Positions 15,440 to 23,180 of a DNA stretch of 64,000 nt are shown piece by piece. Under the pieces are notes generated by a model that saw only the letters and a list, made by a program, of their open reading frames with translations, made no database searches and was not told the origin of the DNA. Source of the stretch: UBA6022 sp049295575 (GTDB lineage: Bacteria > Patescibacteriota > Saccharimonadia > Saccharimonadales > Saccharimonadaceae); NCBI GenBank assembly GCA_049295575.1, contig JBAQQX010000002.1, positions 62,001-126,000 on the forward strand, given 5' to 3'. The position numbers and the translations under genes were made by a program. Each line of letters opens with the position of its first letter. Position 1 is the first letter of the stretch.

Positions 15440-15481
15440 ACAGCGCTATTTGTTTGTTGTGTTTATGCTATAATTACAGAT

Positions 15482-15904
15482 ATGGAATCTGGATCTCAAG
15501 CCCCACAGCCTCGCTTTGAGCAAGCGCCCGTGCCGACAGGACAGACTGTTGAGCGTGCACCTCTGCCGTATACTCCTGAAACCGGCATTGAATCAGGCGC
15601 TGAGCGCCGAGAATCTGCTGCCGAATCTGCTGCGCGCCAAGCTGATGGAACCCCAGTATTACCGACTCCAGTGCTACCGACAACTGTTCCGCAGGCTCCG
15701 GTAAGCGACGCCACTGTCGCTCAAGATGATACGCCGCTCGTTGCAGCTGACGAGGATTTGATCGAAAAGGAGTGGGTAGATAAGGCGAAGAAGATTATTC
15801 TTGAAACAAGGGACGACCCTTACGCTCGCGAAGCAGCTGTAACGCAGCTTCAGGCCGACTATCTACGTAAGCGATACGGTAAGGAGCTTGGCTCAGCCGA
15901 CTAG
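15482..15904 (+). CDS. Pro/Glu-rich protein with small C-terminal helical domain
   Basis: 140 aa. Residues 1-85 are rich in Pro, Glu, Ala and Thr and probably disordered; residues 90-135 (LIEKEWVDKAKKIILETRD) form a compact helical domain. This layout recurs in CPR genomes beside type IV secretion-like ATPases, as I remember it. No signal peptide, so cytoplasmic. An extended -10 (TGCTATAAT, hexamer 15469-15474) ends 7 nt before the ATG, so it can be made from a leaderless mRNA separate from the upstream gene. The ATPase gene begins 18 bp after its stop. Confidence 0.7.
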   Translation: MESGSQAPQPRFEQAPVPTGQTVERAPLPYTPETGIESGAERRESAAESAARQADGTPVLPTPVLPTTVPQAPVSDATVAQDDTPLVAADEDLIEKEWVDKAKKIILETRDDPYAREAAVTQLQADYLRKRYGKELGSAD

Positions 15905-15922
15905 GCGGGGTAGCATTTTATT

Positions 15923-18805
15923 ATGGTTGGCCTTTTAATTACGATATTTATTGTACTGACGCTTGGACTAGCGGCGGGTTCTTTTATTTTTTCTCAATAT
16001 CGTAAAACTCTCCGCGAGGCCAAGAATTACGAACGCGGTCTTAAGATGATTCCACTGCTCATTCATTTGCCTCCATCAAGTGATGACCTGCAAGGTGGCG
16101 GTCGTGATGAACGAGATATTACCGAAGAGGTACTTTCTCAAGGGCAGGTAATGTATAACATCATAGCCAGTACGGCAACCAAGGGCTTCAAGAGTAGGAT
16201 GTATGGTCAACGACATCTATCGTTTGAAATTATTTCACACAAAGGCTTGGTCCATTACTATGCTGTCGTTCCGTCTGTACTCGAGGATGTTGTCCGTCAG
16301 GCGATTGCAGCGGCCTATCCGTCAGCTCGACTAGAAGAAGTAGCAGAACATAATATCTTCAGCCAAGTAGGTAAGATGAGTGGCACGATTGGTGGTGAAT
16401 TTACACTTAAGAAAGAATTTGTTCATCCGATCGCAACCTATCAGGAAACGAAGCGCGACGCCGCGCGTGCACTTTTGAATGCATTATCAGCGGCAGGTCG
16501 TGAGGACGGAGTGGCTGTTCAGTTAATGTTGCGCCCGGCTCAAGAGGGTTGGACAAAACGCTCGATTGATGCGGCTGGACGTATTAAAAAAGACAAGGGT
16601 GTTAAAAAGGCAAGTGTCGGCGGTCTGCTAGCGCCAAAAGGTCTAATGGAGGCACTTTGGAAACCGCCAGAAGCTAACGACGTGAAACCCGAGGACAAGC
16701 AGCTAACATCACTTGAGCAGGCGCTTGTTGACTCAATTGAAGAGAAGACGCGCTATCCAGGCTACGAGGTTTTAATCCGCGTCGTCGTTTCATCTAATAC
16801 AGCCGTTCGATCACAGGCGCTTTTGAAAAATATCGTTGCCGCCTTTTCGCTTTTTGACTCAAGCACGAACAATGGATTTAAGTTTAGTCTATCCAAGAAC
16901 ATTGAAGAACTAGTGACAGCCTATGTCTTTCGGTTCTTCCCGCAGACGGTCACACAGAATATTCTCAACAGCGTTGAGCTTGCGACAGTATTTCACCTGC
17001 CAGACCAGAGTAGTATTCCAACCTCTCAAGTGCAGCGCCAAATGGCGAAACAGGTCGACGGTCCGACACACGTAACGGAAGAAGGGGTACTGCTGGGCTA
17101 CAACGAGTTTAGGGGTACTAAAAAACAAATCCGCCTCAGTACAGGCGATCGTCGTCGTCATACGTATATGATTGGACAGACAGGTACTGGTAAATCAGTG
17201 AGTCTTGAAAACTTGGCATATCAAGACATGATGGACGGCCGTGGCTTCGCATTTATTGACCCGCACGGAGATTCTGCCGAGGAGCTACTAGGTATGGTGC
17301 CAAAAGAGCGTGTCGAGGATGTGATCTACTTTAGTCCTGGTGACATGGATAATCCAATTGGTCTTAATCTATTTGAATTTGAGAATCAGGACCAGCGAGA
17401 CTTCTTGATTCAGGAAACAATCGCTATGCTCTATCGTCTGTATGACCCGGGGCATACGGGTATTATCGGTCCACGCTATGAGCACTGGTTCCGTAATGCC
17501 GCTCTGACTATCATGAGCGATCCTAATGGCTCGACGTTTATCGATGTGCCTCAGGTGTTTAATGACCAGTCATTCACTGACGAGAAGATGAAATACATCA
17601 CGGATCGTACGGTGCTTGATTTTTGGAACAAGGAAATGGCTCAGACGAGTGAAGCGAATAAGTCTGAAGTACTAGGCTGGTTTGTCAGTAAGTTTGGCGC
17701 TTTCTTGTCGAATGAAATGATGCGTAATATTATCGGTCAAACAAAGAGCGGTTTTAATCTGCGCGATATTATGGACAATAAGAAGATTTTGCTTGTAAAT
17801 CTTTCAAAAGGGCGGACTGGTGAGCTGAACTCACAGCTTCTTGGTATGATTTTTGTGATGAAGTTCCAGGCCGCTGCTATGGGCCGTGCCGACATGCCAG
17901 CTGATCAGCGCGAAGATTTCTGTCTATATGTAGATGAGTTCCAAAACTTCGCAACTGATAGCTTCGAGTCTATTCTATCGGAAGCACGAAAGTATAAATT
18001 GAATCTTGTTCTTGCGAACCAATTTATGACCCAGCTTACTGATAAAATCCGTGAGGCTATTATCGGTAACGTAGGAACTGTCATCAGTGGTCGTATAGGT
18101 ATTACTGACGCTGAAATCCTACAGAAGAAATTTTCACCAACCTTTGACGCCGAAGACCTAACGAAGTTGCCAAACTTCCAGACCGTTGCATCGGTCATGA
18201 TCAATAACGTCCCATCAGCCCCATTTAGCATGTCGCTGATTCCGCCGATGGGCAAGTCAAACCCTCAGCTACGCGACGCTTTGAAGCGTTTGTCTGCTGC
18301 GAAGTATGGTCGCCCGCGTGCGCAGGTTGAAAAAGAGATCTTTGCTCGACTCGGTGCAGGCGATGCGGCAAAGCGTGCGAAAGTAGATGCAATGAAAAAG
18401 GTGCAACAGCAGCGCATGGCAGGCGCCGCGCCAAAAACAAGCGCTACAGGGTCATCGTTTCTTGACGATTGGCTAGCAAAGCGCCAGCAGATGGGTGGTG
18501 CTGCACCAAAGACTCAGGCGTCACAGTCTTTTAATACGAGCGGGAGTGCACCCCGTCCGGTTGCATCGGCTACGCCGAGGGTGCCGGGAGACACTCAGTC
18601 ACCTCAACCACCTAACGACAGCCGTCCACCTATAGCTCCTGTGGCTCCATCTAAGCCTCTGCAGGGAACTCCTCCGCCATCAGTTGATTCACAACCCGGA
18701 GCTTCAGATATCTCGCCACCAGCGCCTGCTAGCAATCCAGACAAGCTTCATCTTCGCGGTGAACATGCTGCTCGTCATGATGAGATCTCGATCAAGCTAC
18801 GATAA
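15923..18805 (+). CDS. TraD/VirD4-like (type IV secretion coupling) ATPase
   Basis: 960 aa. One N-terminal membrane helix (residues 3-24), a region to about 400 without clear homology, then a hexameric AAA/HerA-type motor: Walker A GQTGTGKS (418-425), PHGDSAEELL, and Walker B LYVDEFQN (D671, E672) followed by FESILSEARKYKLNLVLANQ, typical of TraD/TrwB/TraG coupling proteins. The last 140 residues are Pro/Ala/Ser-rich. It should pump DNA or protein across the membrane. No relaxase, VirB4 or other mating genes are in the window, so a chromosomal role (DNA uptake or export, or chromosome handling) is as likely as conjugation. A terminator follows. Confidence 0.85.
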   Translation: MVGLLITIFIVLTLGLAAGSFIFSQYRKTLREAKNYERGLKMIPLLIHLPPSSDDLQGGGRDERDITEEVLSQGQVMYNIIASTATKGFKSRMYGQRHLSFEIISHKGLVHYYAVVPSVLEDVVRQAIAAAYPSARLEEVAEHNIFSQVGKMSGTIGGEFTLKKEFVHPIATYQETKRDAARALLNALSAAGREDGVAVQLMLRPAQEGWTKRSIDAAGRIKKDKGVKKASVGGLLAPKGLMEALWKPPEANDVKPEDKQLTSLEQALVDSIEEKTRYPGYEVLIRVVVSSNTAVRSQALLKNIVAAFSLFDSSTNNGFKFSLSKNIEELVTAYVFRFFPQTVTQNILNSVELATVFHLPDQSSIPTSQVQRQMAKQVDGPTHVTEEGVLLGYNEFRGTKKQIRLSTGDRRRHTYMIGQTGTGKSVSLENLAYQDMMDGRGFAFIDPHGDSAEELLGMVPKERVEDVIYFSPGDMDNPIGLNLFEFENQDQRDFLIQETIAMLYRLYDPGHTGIIGPRYEHWFRNAALTIMSDPNGSTFIDVPQVFNDQSFTDEKMKYITDRTVLDFWNKEMAQTSEANKSEVLGWFVSKFGAFLSNEMMRNIIGQTKSGFNLRDIMDNKKILLVNLSKGRTGELNSQLLGMIFVMKFQAAAMGRADMPADQREDFCLYVDEFQNFATDSFESILSEARKYKLNLVLANQFMTQLTDKIREAIIGNVGTVISGRIGITDAEILQKKFSPTFDAEDLTKLPNFQTVASVMINNVPSAPFSMSLIPPMGKSNPQLRDALKRLSAAKYGRPRAQVEKEIFARLGAGDAAKRAKVDAMKKVQQQRMAGAAPKTSATGSSFLDDWLAKRQQMGGAAPKTQASQSFNTSGSAPRPVASATPRVPGDTQSPQPPNDSRPPIAPVAPSKPLQGTPPPSVDSQPGASDISPPAPASNPDKLHLRGEHAARHDEISIKLR

Positions 18806-18820
18806 GAGATGAAGGTGCAT

Positions 18821-18862
18821 ACATTAAAAACCTCGCAGGTTAGTCTGCGAGGTTTTTAATGT
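18821..18862. terminator. Bidirectional intrinsic terminator
   Basis: An 18-bp stem (ACATTAAAAACCTCGCAG) with loop GTTAGT, between the convergent ATPase operon and the gene at 18879. Confidence 0.92.
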
Positions 18863-18878
18863 ATCTAGGCGGATAGTA

Positions 18879-19460
18879 TTAAGATCGTTTGCCTGTAATC
18901 ATAACCCTGAAGTAATCAAATAATAGCCCCAAAAGCCAACCAGCTGCGAACGCACCCATTGTTTCGAAGCCTGAGAGTTGGTAGCCAACATCCTTAGCTA
19001 TAAAGTAGACGGCGAGGGTCGCGATAAAGGCGACGATTGCACCAGATGCGATAGCATTCGGCCGTGCGATCGTTGAACCTACAGTGTCACTGACTTTTTC
19101 AACTGCTTTGTTGTGGATGACCTTACTAAAGGTACGGCTTGGTCCGGAAAGCTCGCTTTGAACTTTTTTCATTGTTCGATTATAGCTCGCTTCGCGCTCC
19201 TTCTTACTGATAGGTCCGCGACGTACGGCAGGCGACGGCTCACCGCCACGCTTCTTCTCAGCACCGCCAGCTTCAACGCTTATGGCGGTTTCTAGTGCTT
19301 CAGTGCGAGCTCGCTCTGCACTTTTCTCGCTATCCTCAGGTCCTAGTTCGCCGAGGCGTTCGTGTTTAGCGCGAAGTTTTTCGGCTTGTTCGCGAGCGGA
19401 TTCGCCAGCTTCAACACCTTGTTCTGGCCCAATATTTAATTTTTCTGGATCGCTACTCAT
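18879..19460 (-). CDS. Membrane protein with long charged cytoplasmic N-domain
   Basis: About 193 aa. Residues 1-110 are highly charged and Glu/Arg/Ala-rich, likely coiled or disordered; two membrane helices follow (AIVAFIATLAVYFIA and MGAFAAGWLLGLLFDYF) with a short basic tail. Family not recognised. ATG 19460 is preferred to GTG 19469 because GAGGTGGG overlaps the GTG and ends 4 bases before the ATG. It lies 22 bp after the surface-protein gene on the same strand and is probably co-transcribed with it. Confidence 0.65.
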   Translation of the reverse strand: MSSDPEKLNIGPEQGVEAGESAREQAEKLRAKHERLGELGPEDSEKSAERARTEALETAISVEAGGAEKKRGGEPSPAVRRGPISKKEREASYNRTMKKVQSELSGPSRTFSKVIHNKAVEKVSDTVGSTIARPNAIASGAIVAFIATLAVYFIAKDVGYQLSGFETMGAFAAGWLLGLLFDYFRVMITGKRS

Positions 19461-19481
19461 AATTCCCACCTCGTTAGTTTA

Positions 19482-21053
19482 TTAAATTGTTCCTGCGTTA
19501 AGATCGCGACGAATGAGACGAACTTCTTTTTTGACTTGTCGAGCTCGTGCGTAGAAGTAGGTTACAACCGCAAGGACGACACCAGCGAAAATCATGTTCT
19601 CAGTCGCACCCGTATGTGGCAGTTGGGTTACGATGCGCTCGACTGTTTTTTCTGGTGGACAAAGGATAGAAACATCAAGCGTATTGCCAAAAACGTTCGA
19701 CATTTTACAATCGTATGATCCACGGGCTGTCTGGTGTGTGGCGATTGCAGGAATTGCCGCCTTCACTTTAACACTAACAGTCTTAGTCAGCGTTGCACCA
19801 GCTTTGAGAGATGTGACAGGCCAGGTGATTGTGGTCGCTGAGGTATTTTCGTTACCCGCTGGCTTTATAAGTGAGCCACCGCCAAGATCTACAATATCAG
19901 CATACTCGAGGACATCAGTTAGTGAGTCGGAGACGGTGTAATCACCCTTATCCTTGCCAACATTCTTAACAGTTAGTGTGTATTCGAGTACATCGCTTGA
20001 TTTTGCGGTCGAACCGTTAGCGTTTGTAGTTCCTTGCGTGACGTTACGAACAGATTTGCTGATATCGAATTCTGGAATACAGTCTTTGTCCTTGTACCAA
20101 ATTGTTTCATCATCTTCACACGGCTTACAGCCAGGGTCGCTAACTACGAGTTCTGGATTGAGGGGGCAGCGAGGTTCTGGGCTGACAGTGAACGGTTTCT
20201 GGCAACTAGGTCCAGTCTTTTCACCGGTACTCGTCGACACGATAACAGATGCTGTGTGTGCGCCATCTCTCGGGAGATCGACGGTTGTTGAGCTGCTGGT
20301 TGCGGTACTTGGCAGTAGTTGGTTATATACCTCTGCGCCGCTACTATTTTTAACGATGTAGCGATAACCGCTGACGGTAGCGCCGCCGCTGACCGATGAC
20401 CCACCCGTGAGGCGGAATGATGTCCGGCTAATCGGTGCAATAGTCAGTCCACTACAGTTTGCGATAGGTACTGGCGGTGGAGGAGGGAGGCTTACATACA
20501 CTGGGTTACCGCAGTACAGCATAATCGCAAACCAGCCACCGTCAATCGCTCGCTTACCGATAACAGCTTTTAGGGTCATCGGTTGGTCAAGCCAGCGACC
20601 ACTAAAGATACCTGTACTTGATCCTGGAACATCGAGAGCGTAGCGTCCTTGAGCTCCTGTATCGGTACGGCCGACGAATTGCAGCTTGCCGCCAAAGTCA
20701 GCGGTATTGAAGTAGGCTTCCTGGGCGTTAACAATATCCTGGCGAGTAATGCCAGTGCGAGAGTAGACCTGTTGTATGTCGGTGCGACCCGCGCCGTCAT
20801 TGTTGCGATCGTAGATTGTTAGAAGCTCTTGTTTGTTTGCCATACTGTTATAGATAATGGCGTCGGGGTTGGCTGCATTGGCCGATTCAGGCGGTGAAAA
20901 GACAGCAAAAGACTGGACGACAAGCGCCAGTACAGTAAAGATCAATCCAATGCGTCGCGTTGCTTCTTCTTTACGCAATCGTTTCGCATAAAAGCCGAGT
21001 TGTCCAACGAGTGCTGGGCTAAAGGAAAGGTTTGATACAAACTTCCTGAACAT
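19482..21053 (-). CDS. LPxTG-type surface protein with DUF11-like repeat
   Basis: About 523 aa from ATG 21053; an upstream in-frame ATG at 21212 would run through gyrB's promoter and is rejected. Residues 1-60 contain a long signal/anchor (IGLIFTVLALVVQSFAVFSPP). Then come a PEGA/cell-wall-like region, a proline run (SLPPPPPVPIANC), a Cys-rich linker and, near residues 340-460, one DUF11/conserved-repeat domain (LEYTLTVKNVGKDKGDYTVSD). The C-terminus has LPHTG, a membrane helix (MIFAGVVLAVVTYFYA) and a basic tail, the sortase signal. It should be anchored to the cell surface; adhesion to the host cell is inference. Divergent from gyrB, sharing a 145-bp regulatory region. Confidence 0.75.
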   Translation of the reverse strand: MFRKFVSNLSFSPALVGQLGFYAKRLRKEEATRRIGLIFTVLALVVQSFAVFSPPESANAANPDAIIYNSMANKQELLTIYDRNNDGAGRTDIQQVYSRTGITRQDIVNAQEAYFNTADFGGKLQFVGRTDTGAQGRYALDVPGSSTGIFSGRWLDQPMTLKAVIGKRAIDGGWFAIMLYCGNPVYVSLPPPPPVPIANCSGLTIAPISRTSFRLTGGSSVSGGATVSGYRYIVKNSSGAEVYNQLLPSTATSSSTTVDLPRDGAHTASVIVSTSTGEKTGPSCQKPFTVSPEPRCPLNPELVVSDPGCKPCEDDETIWYKDKDCIPEFDISKSVRNVTQGTTNANGSTAKSSDVLEYTLTVKNVGKDKGDYTVSDSLTDVLEYADIVDLGGGSLIKPAGNENTSATTITWPVTSLKAGATLTKTVSVKVKAAIPAIATHQTARGSYDCKMSNVFGNTLDVSILCPPEKTVERIVTQLPHTGATENMIFAGVVLAVVTYFYARARQVKKEVRLIRRDLNAGTI

Positions 21054-21111
21054 GTTTTTGCCTTTTTTCTTTTTATTTGACCTATTGACCTCTAGATTAG
21101 CATAAGAAATA

Positions 21112-21147
21112 TGTTCACACAATAGCTTGAGTGAACAACAATTGTTC
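21112..21147. repeat. Overlapping inverted repeats in the gyrB/surface-protein promoter region
   Basis: TGTTCAC (21112-21118) is inverted as GTGAACA (21131-21137), and GAACAA (21133-21138) as TTGTTC (21142-21147). The second pair lies between the -35 and -10 of gyrB. Candidate operator for either divergent gene. Confidence 0.5.
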
Positions 21148-21155
21148 GGTATAAT
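21127..21155 (+). promoter_or_regulatory. gyrB promoter
   Basis: TTGAGT (21127-21132), 17 bp, TATAAT (21150-21155); leader about 36 nt. Confidence 0.7.
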
Positions 21156-21197
21156 AGAGGAAATGTAAATAGCTGAAAAGTCTGTAATAGTGAGGGA

Positions 21198-23177
21198 ATG
21201 ATGGCTAAACAAACAAACGATGGCTCATATGATGGGTCGCAGATTCAGGTACTAGAGGGGCTAGAGCCGGTTCGTAAGCGTCCGGGAATGTATATTGGTA
21301 GCACCGGTTATGACGGCGTGCACCATCTTATTAAAGAAATTGCCGATAACTCTATCGATGAGGCTATTGCTGGTTTCGCCACGCGAGTAGATGTAGTGAT
21401 TCTGGCAGATGGCGGTATGCGCATTAGTGATGACGGTCGTGGTATTCCTGTCGACAAGCATCCAAAAACTGGCCTCTCGACACTGGAAACGGTGTTAACG
21501 GTTCTACATGCTGGTGGTAAGTTCGGTGGTGGTGGCTATAAGGTCTCGTCTGGTCTTCACGGTGTTGGTTCAAGTGTCGTAAATGCTTTGTCAACCCATA
21601 TGATTGCGGAAGTCTCCCAAAAGGGTGAGCTCTATCGCATCGAGTTCGAGAGGGGCGGCGTAAAGGTTCCATTTAAAAAAGTTGGAAAGACTGATCGTCC
21701 CCAGGGCACCACGATTACTTTTTACCCGGACCCAACAATTTTTAAAGAAACTATTGAGTTTGATTATAAGTGGGTTGTTAACTATCTTCGCCACCAGGCA
21801 TACCTAACAAAGGGTATTTACGTCGGGGTGATTGACGAGCGATCAGGTGAACGTCAGGCATTTTACTTCGAGGGTGGTATCCAGAGCTATGTGAAGCACC
21901 TCAATATCGGTAAAGAGGTCATGAGCGAAAACGTGTTTTATGTTGAGCGTCAAGTCGAAGACTCGATGGTTGAAGTGGCAGTGCAGTATAACGATACATA
22001 TGTTGAAACGGTTAAGCCATTTGCCAACAACGTCTTAACGCCAGATGGTGGCACGCACTTGATCGGTTTCCGCGCGGCTATGACGCGTGTTATTAATGAT
22101 TACGCGCGTAAGAACAGCTTGCTTAAAGAAAAAGAGGATAACCTCAGTGGTGAAGACATTCGTGAAGGCTTGACGGCAATCATTCTCGTAAAGTTACCTG
22201 ATCCACAGTTTGAGGGTCAAACCAAAAACAAATTAGGCAATCCAGAAGTACGTCGTTATGTCGAACAGGTGATGAATGAGTACTTTAGCTATTATCTCGA
22301 GGAAAATCCTGATGTCGCTAAAAAGATTGTCGGCAAGGCGCTTTTAGCGGCACGAGCTCGTAAGGCGGCTCGCGCAGCGCGTGACAACGTACTTCGCAAG
22401 GGTGCGCTTGATGGCATGGGGCTACCGGGTAAGCTATGGGACTGTTCTAGTAAAAGCCCGGATGATAGTGAAATCTACATCGTTGAGGGTAACTCAGCGG
22501 CTGGCTCCGCTAAAGAGGGACGAGACAATAAAACCCAAGCGATTTTGCCGCTTCGTGGTAAAGTTCTCAACACCGAGCGCGCTCGTTTGGATAAAATGTT
22601 TGCTAACAAAGAAATTGTGGCGATGATCCAGGCATTCGGCGTTGGTATCGGTGATGCCTTCGATATTAATGGACTTCGTTACCACAAGATTATTATTATG
22701 ACTGACGCCGATGTTGACGGTAGTCACATCGCAACCCTGCTACTGACATTCTTCTTCCGTTATATGAGGGAAGTTGTTGAGGGCGGATACATCTATCTTG
22801 CGAAGCCACCGCTCTACAGTATTAACCGCGGCCAGAAGAAGCAATACGTTTACGACGAGTCGACACTTAACGAGGCGTTAGGCACAATTATCTCTGACCG
22901 AAAGGCGCGTGGTATTGCTGTTGATTCAAATGACGACCAGACGAAGCAAGCTGGCGTCACTATCTCCCGCTTTAAGGGTCTGGGCGAGATGGATGCCGAG
23001 CAGCTATGGGAGACGACGATGAATCCCGAGAACCGTGTTCTCATTCAAGTACGGGTTGAGGACGCTGAGCGAGCTGACGCGGTCTTTACGAAGTTGATGG
23101 GTGACGAAGTGCCGTTGCGTAAGGCGTTTATTCAGACGCGCGCTAAAGATGTTGATCTAGAGGAGTTGGATGTATAA
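21198..23177 (+). CDS. gyrB: DNA gyrase subunit B
   Basis: 659 aa, usual length. GHKL ATPase motifs (EIADNSIDEAIAGFA, DDGRGIPVD, GLHGVGSSVVNALS), a transducer domain, and TOPRIM with EGNSAAGSA and TDADVDGSH. With GyrA it introduces negative supercoils using ATP. Two ATGs stand in tandem (21198, 21201); TGAGGGA lies just upstream, so either may be used. gyrA follows after 3 bases, so this is a gyrBA operon, and the gyrA-box in GyrA supports gyrase rather than topo IV. Confidence 0.97.
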   Translation: MMAKQTNDGSYDGSQIQVLEGLEPVRKRPGMYIGSTGYDGVHHLIKEIADNSIDEAIAGFATRVDVVILADGGMRISDDGRGIPVDKHPKTGLSTLETVLTVLHAGGKFGGGGYKVSSGLHGVGSSVVNALSTHMIAEVSQKGELYRIEFERGGVKVPFKKVGKTDRPQGTTITFYPDPTIFKETIEFDYKWVVNYLRHQAYLTKGIYVGVIDERSGERQAFYFEGGIQSYVKHLNIGKEVMSENVFYVERQVEDSMVEVAVQYNDTYVETVKPFANNVLTPDGGTHLIGFRAAMTRVINDYARKNSLLKEKEDNLSGEDIREGLTAIILVKLPDPQFEGQTKNKLGNPEVRRYVEQVMNEYFSYYLEENPDVAKKIVGKALLAARARKAARAARDNVLRKGALDGMGLPGKLWDCSSKSPDDSEIYIVEGNSAAGSAKEGRDNKTQAILPLRGKVLNTERARLDKMFANKEIVAMIQAFGVGIGDAFDINGLRYHKIIIMTDADVDGSHIATLLLTFFFRYMREVVEGGYIYLAKPPLYSINRGQKKQYVYDESTLNEALGTIISDRKARGIAVDSNDDQTKQAGVTISRFKGLGEMDAEQLWETTMNPENRVLIQVRVEDAERADAVFTKLMGDEVPLRKAFIQTRAKDVDLEELDV

Positions 23178-23180
23178 ATT

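Noticed and set aside
21133..21147. LexA (SOS) box in the gyrB promoter
   Set aside because: GAAC and GTTC are separated by 7 instead of 4 bases.
19482..21212. Longer form of the surface-protein gene from ATG 21212
   Set aside because: The extra 53 residues cross the gyrB promoter and start and look random; the ATG at 21053 begins a proper signal peptide.
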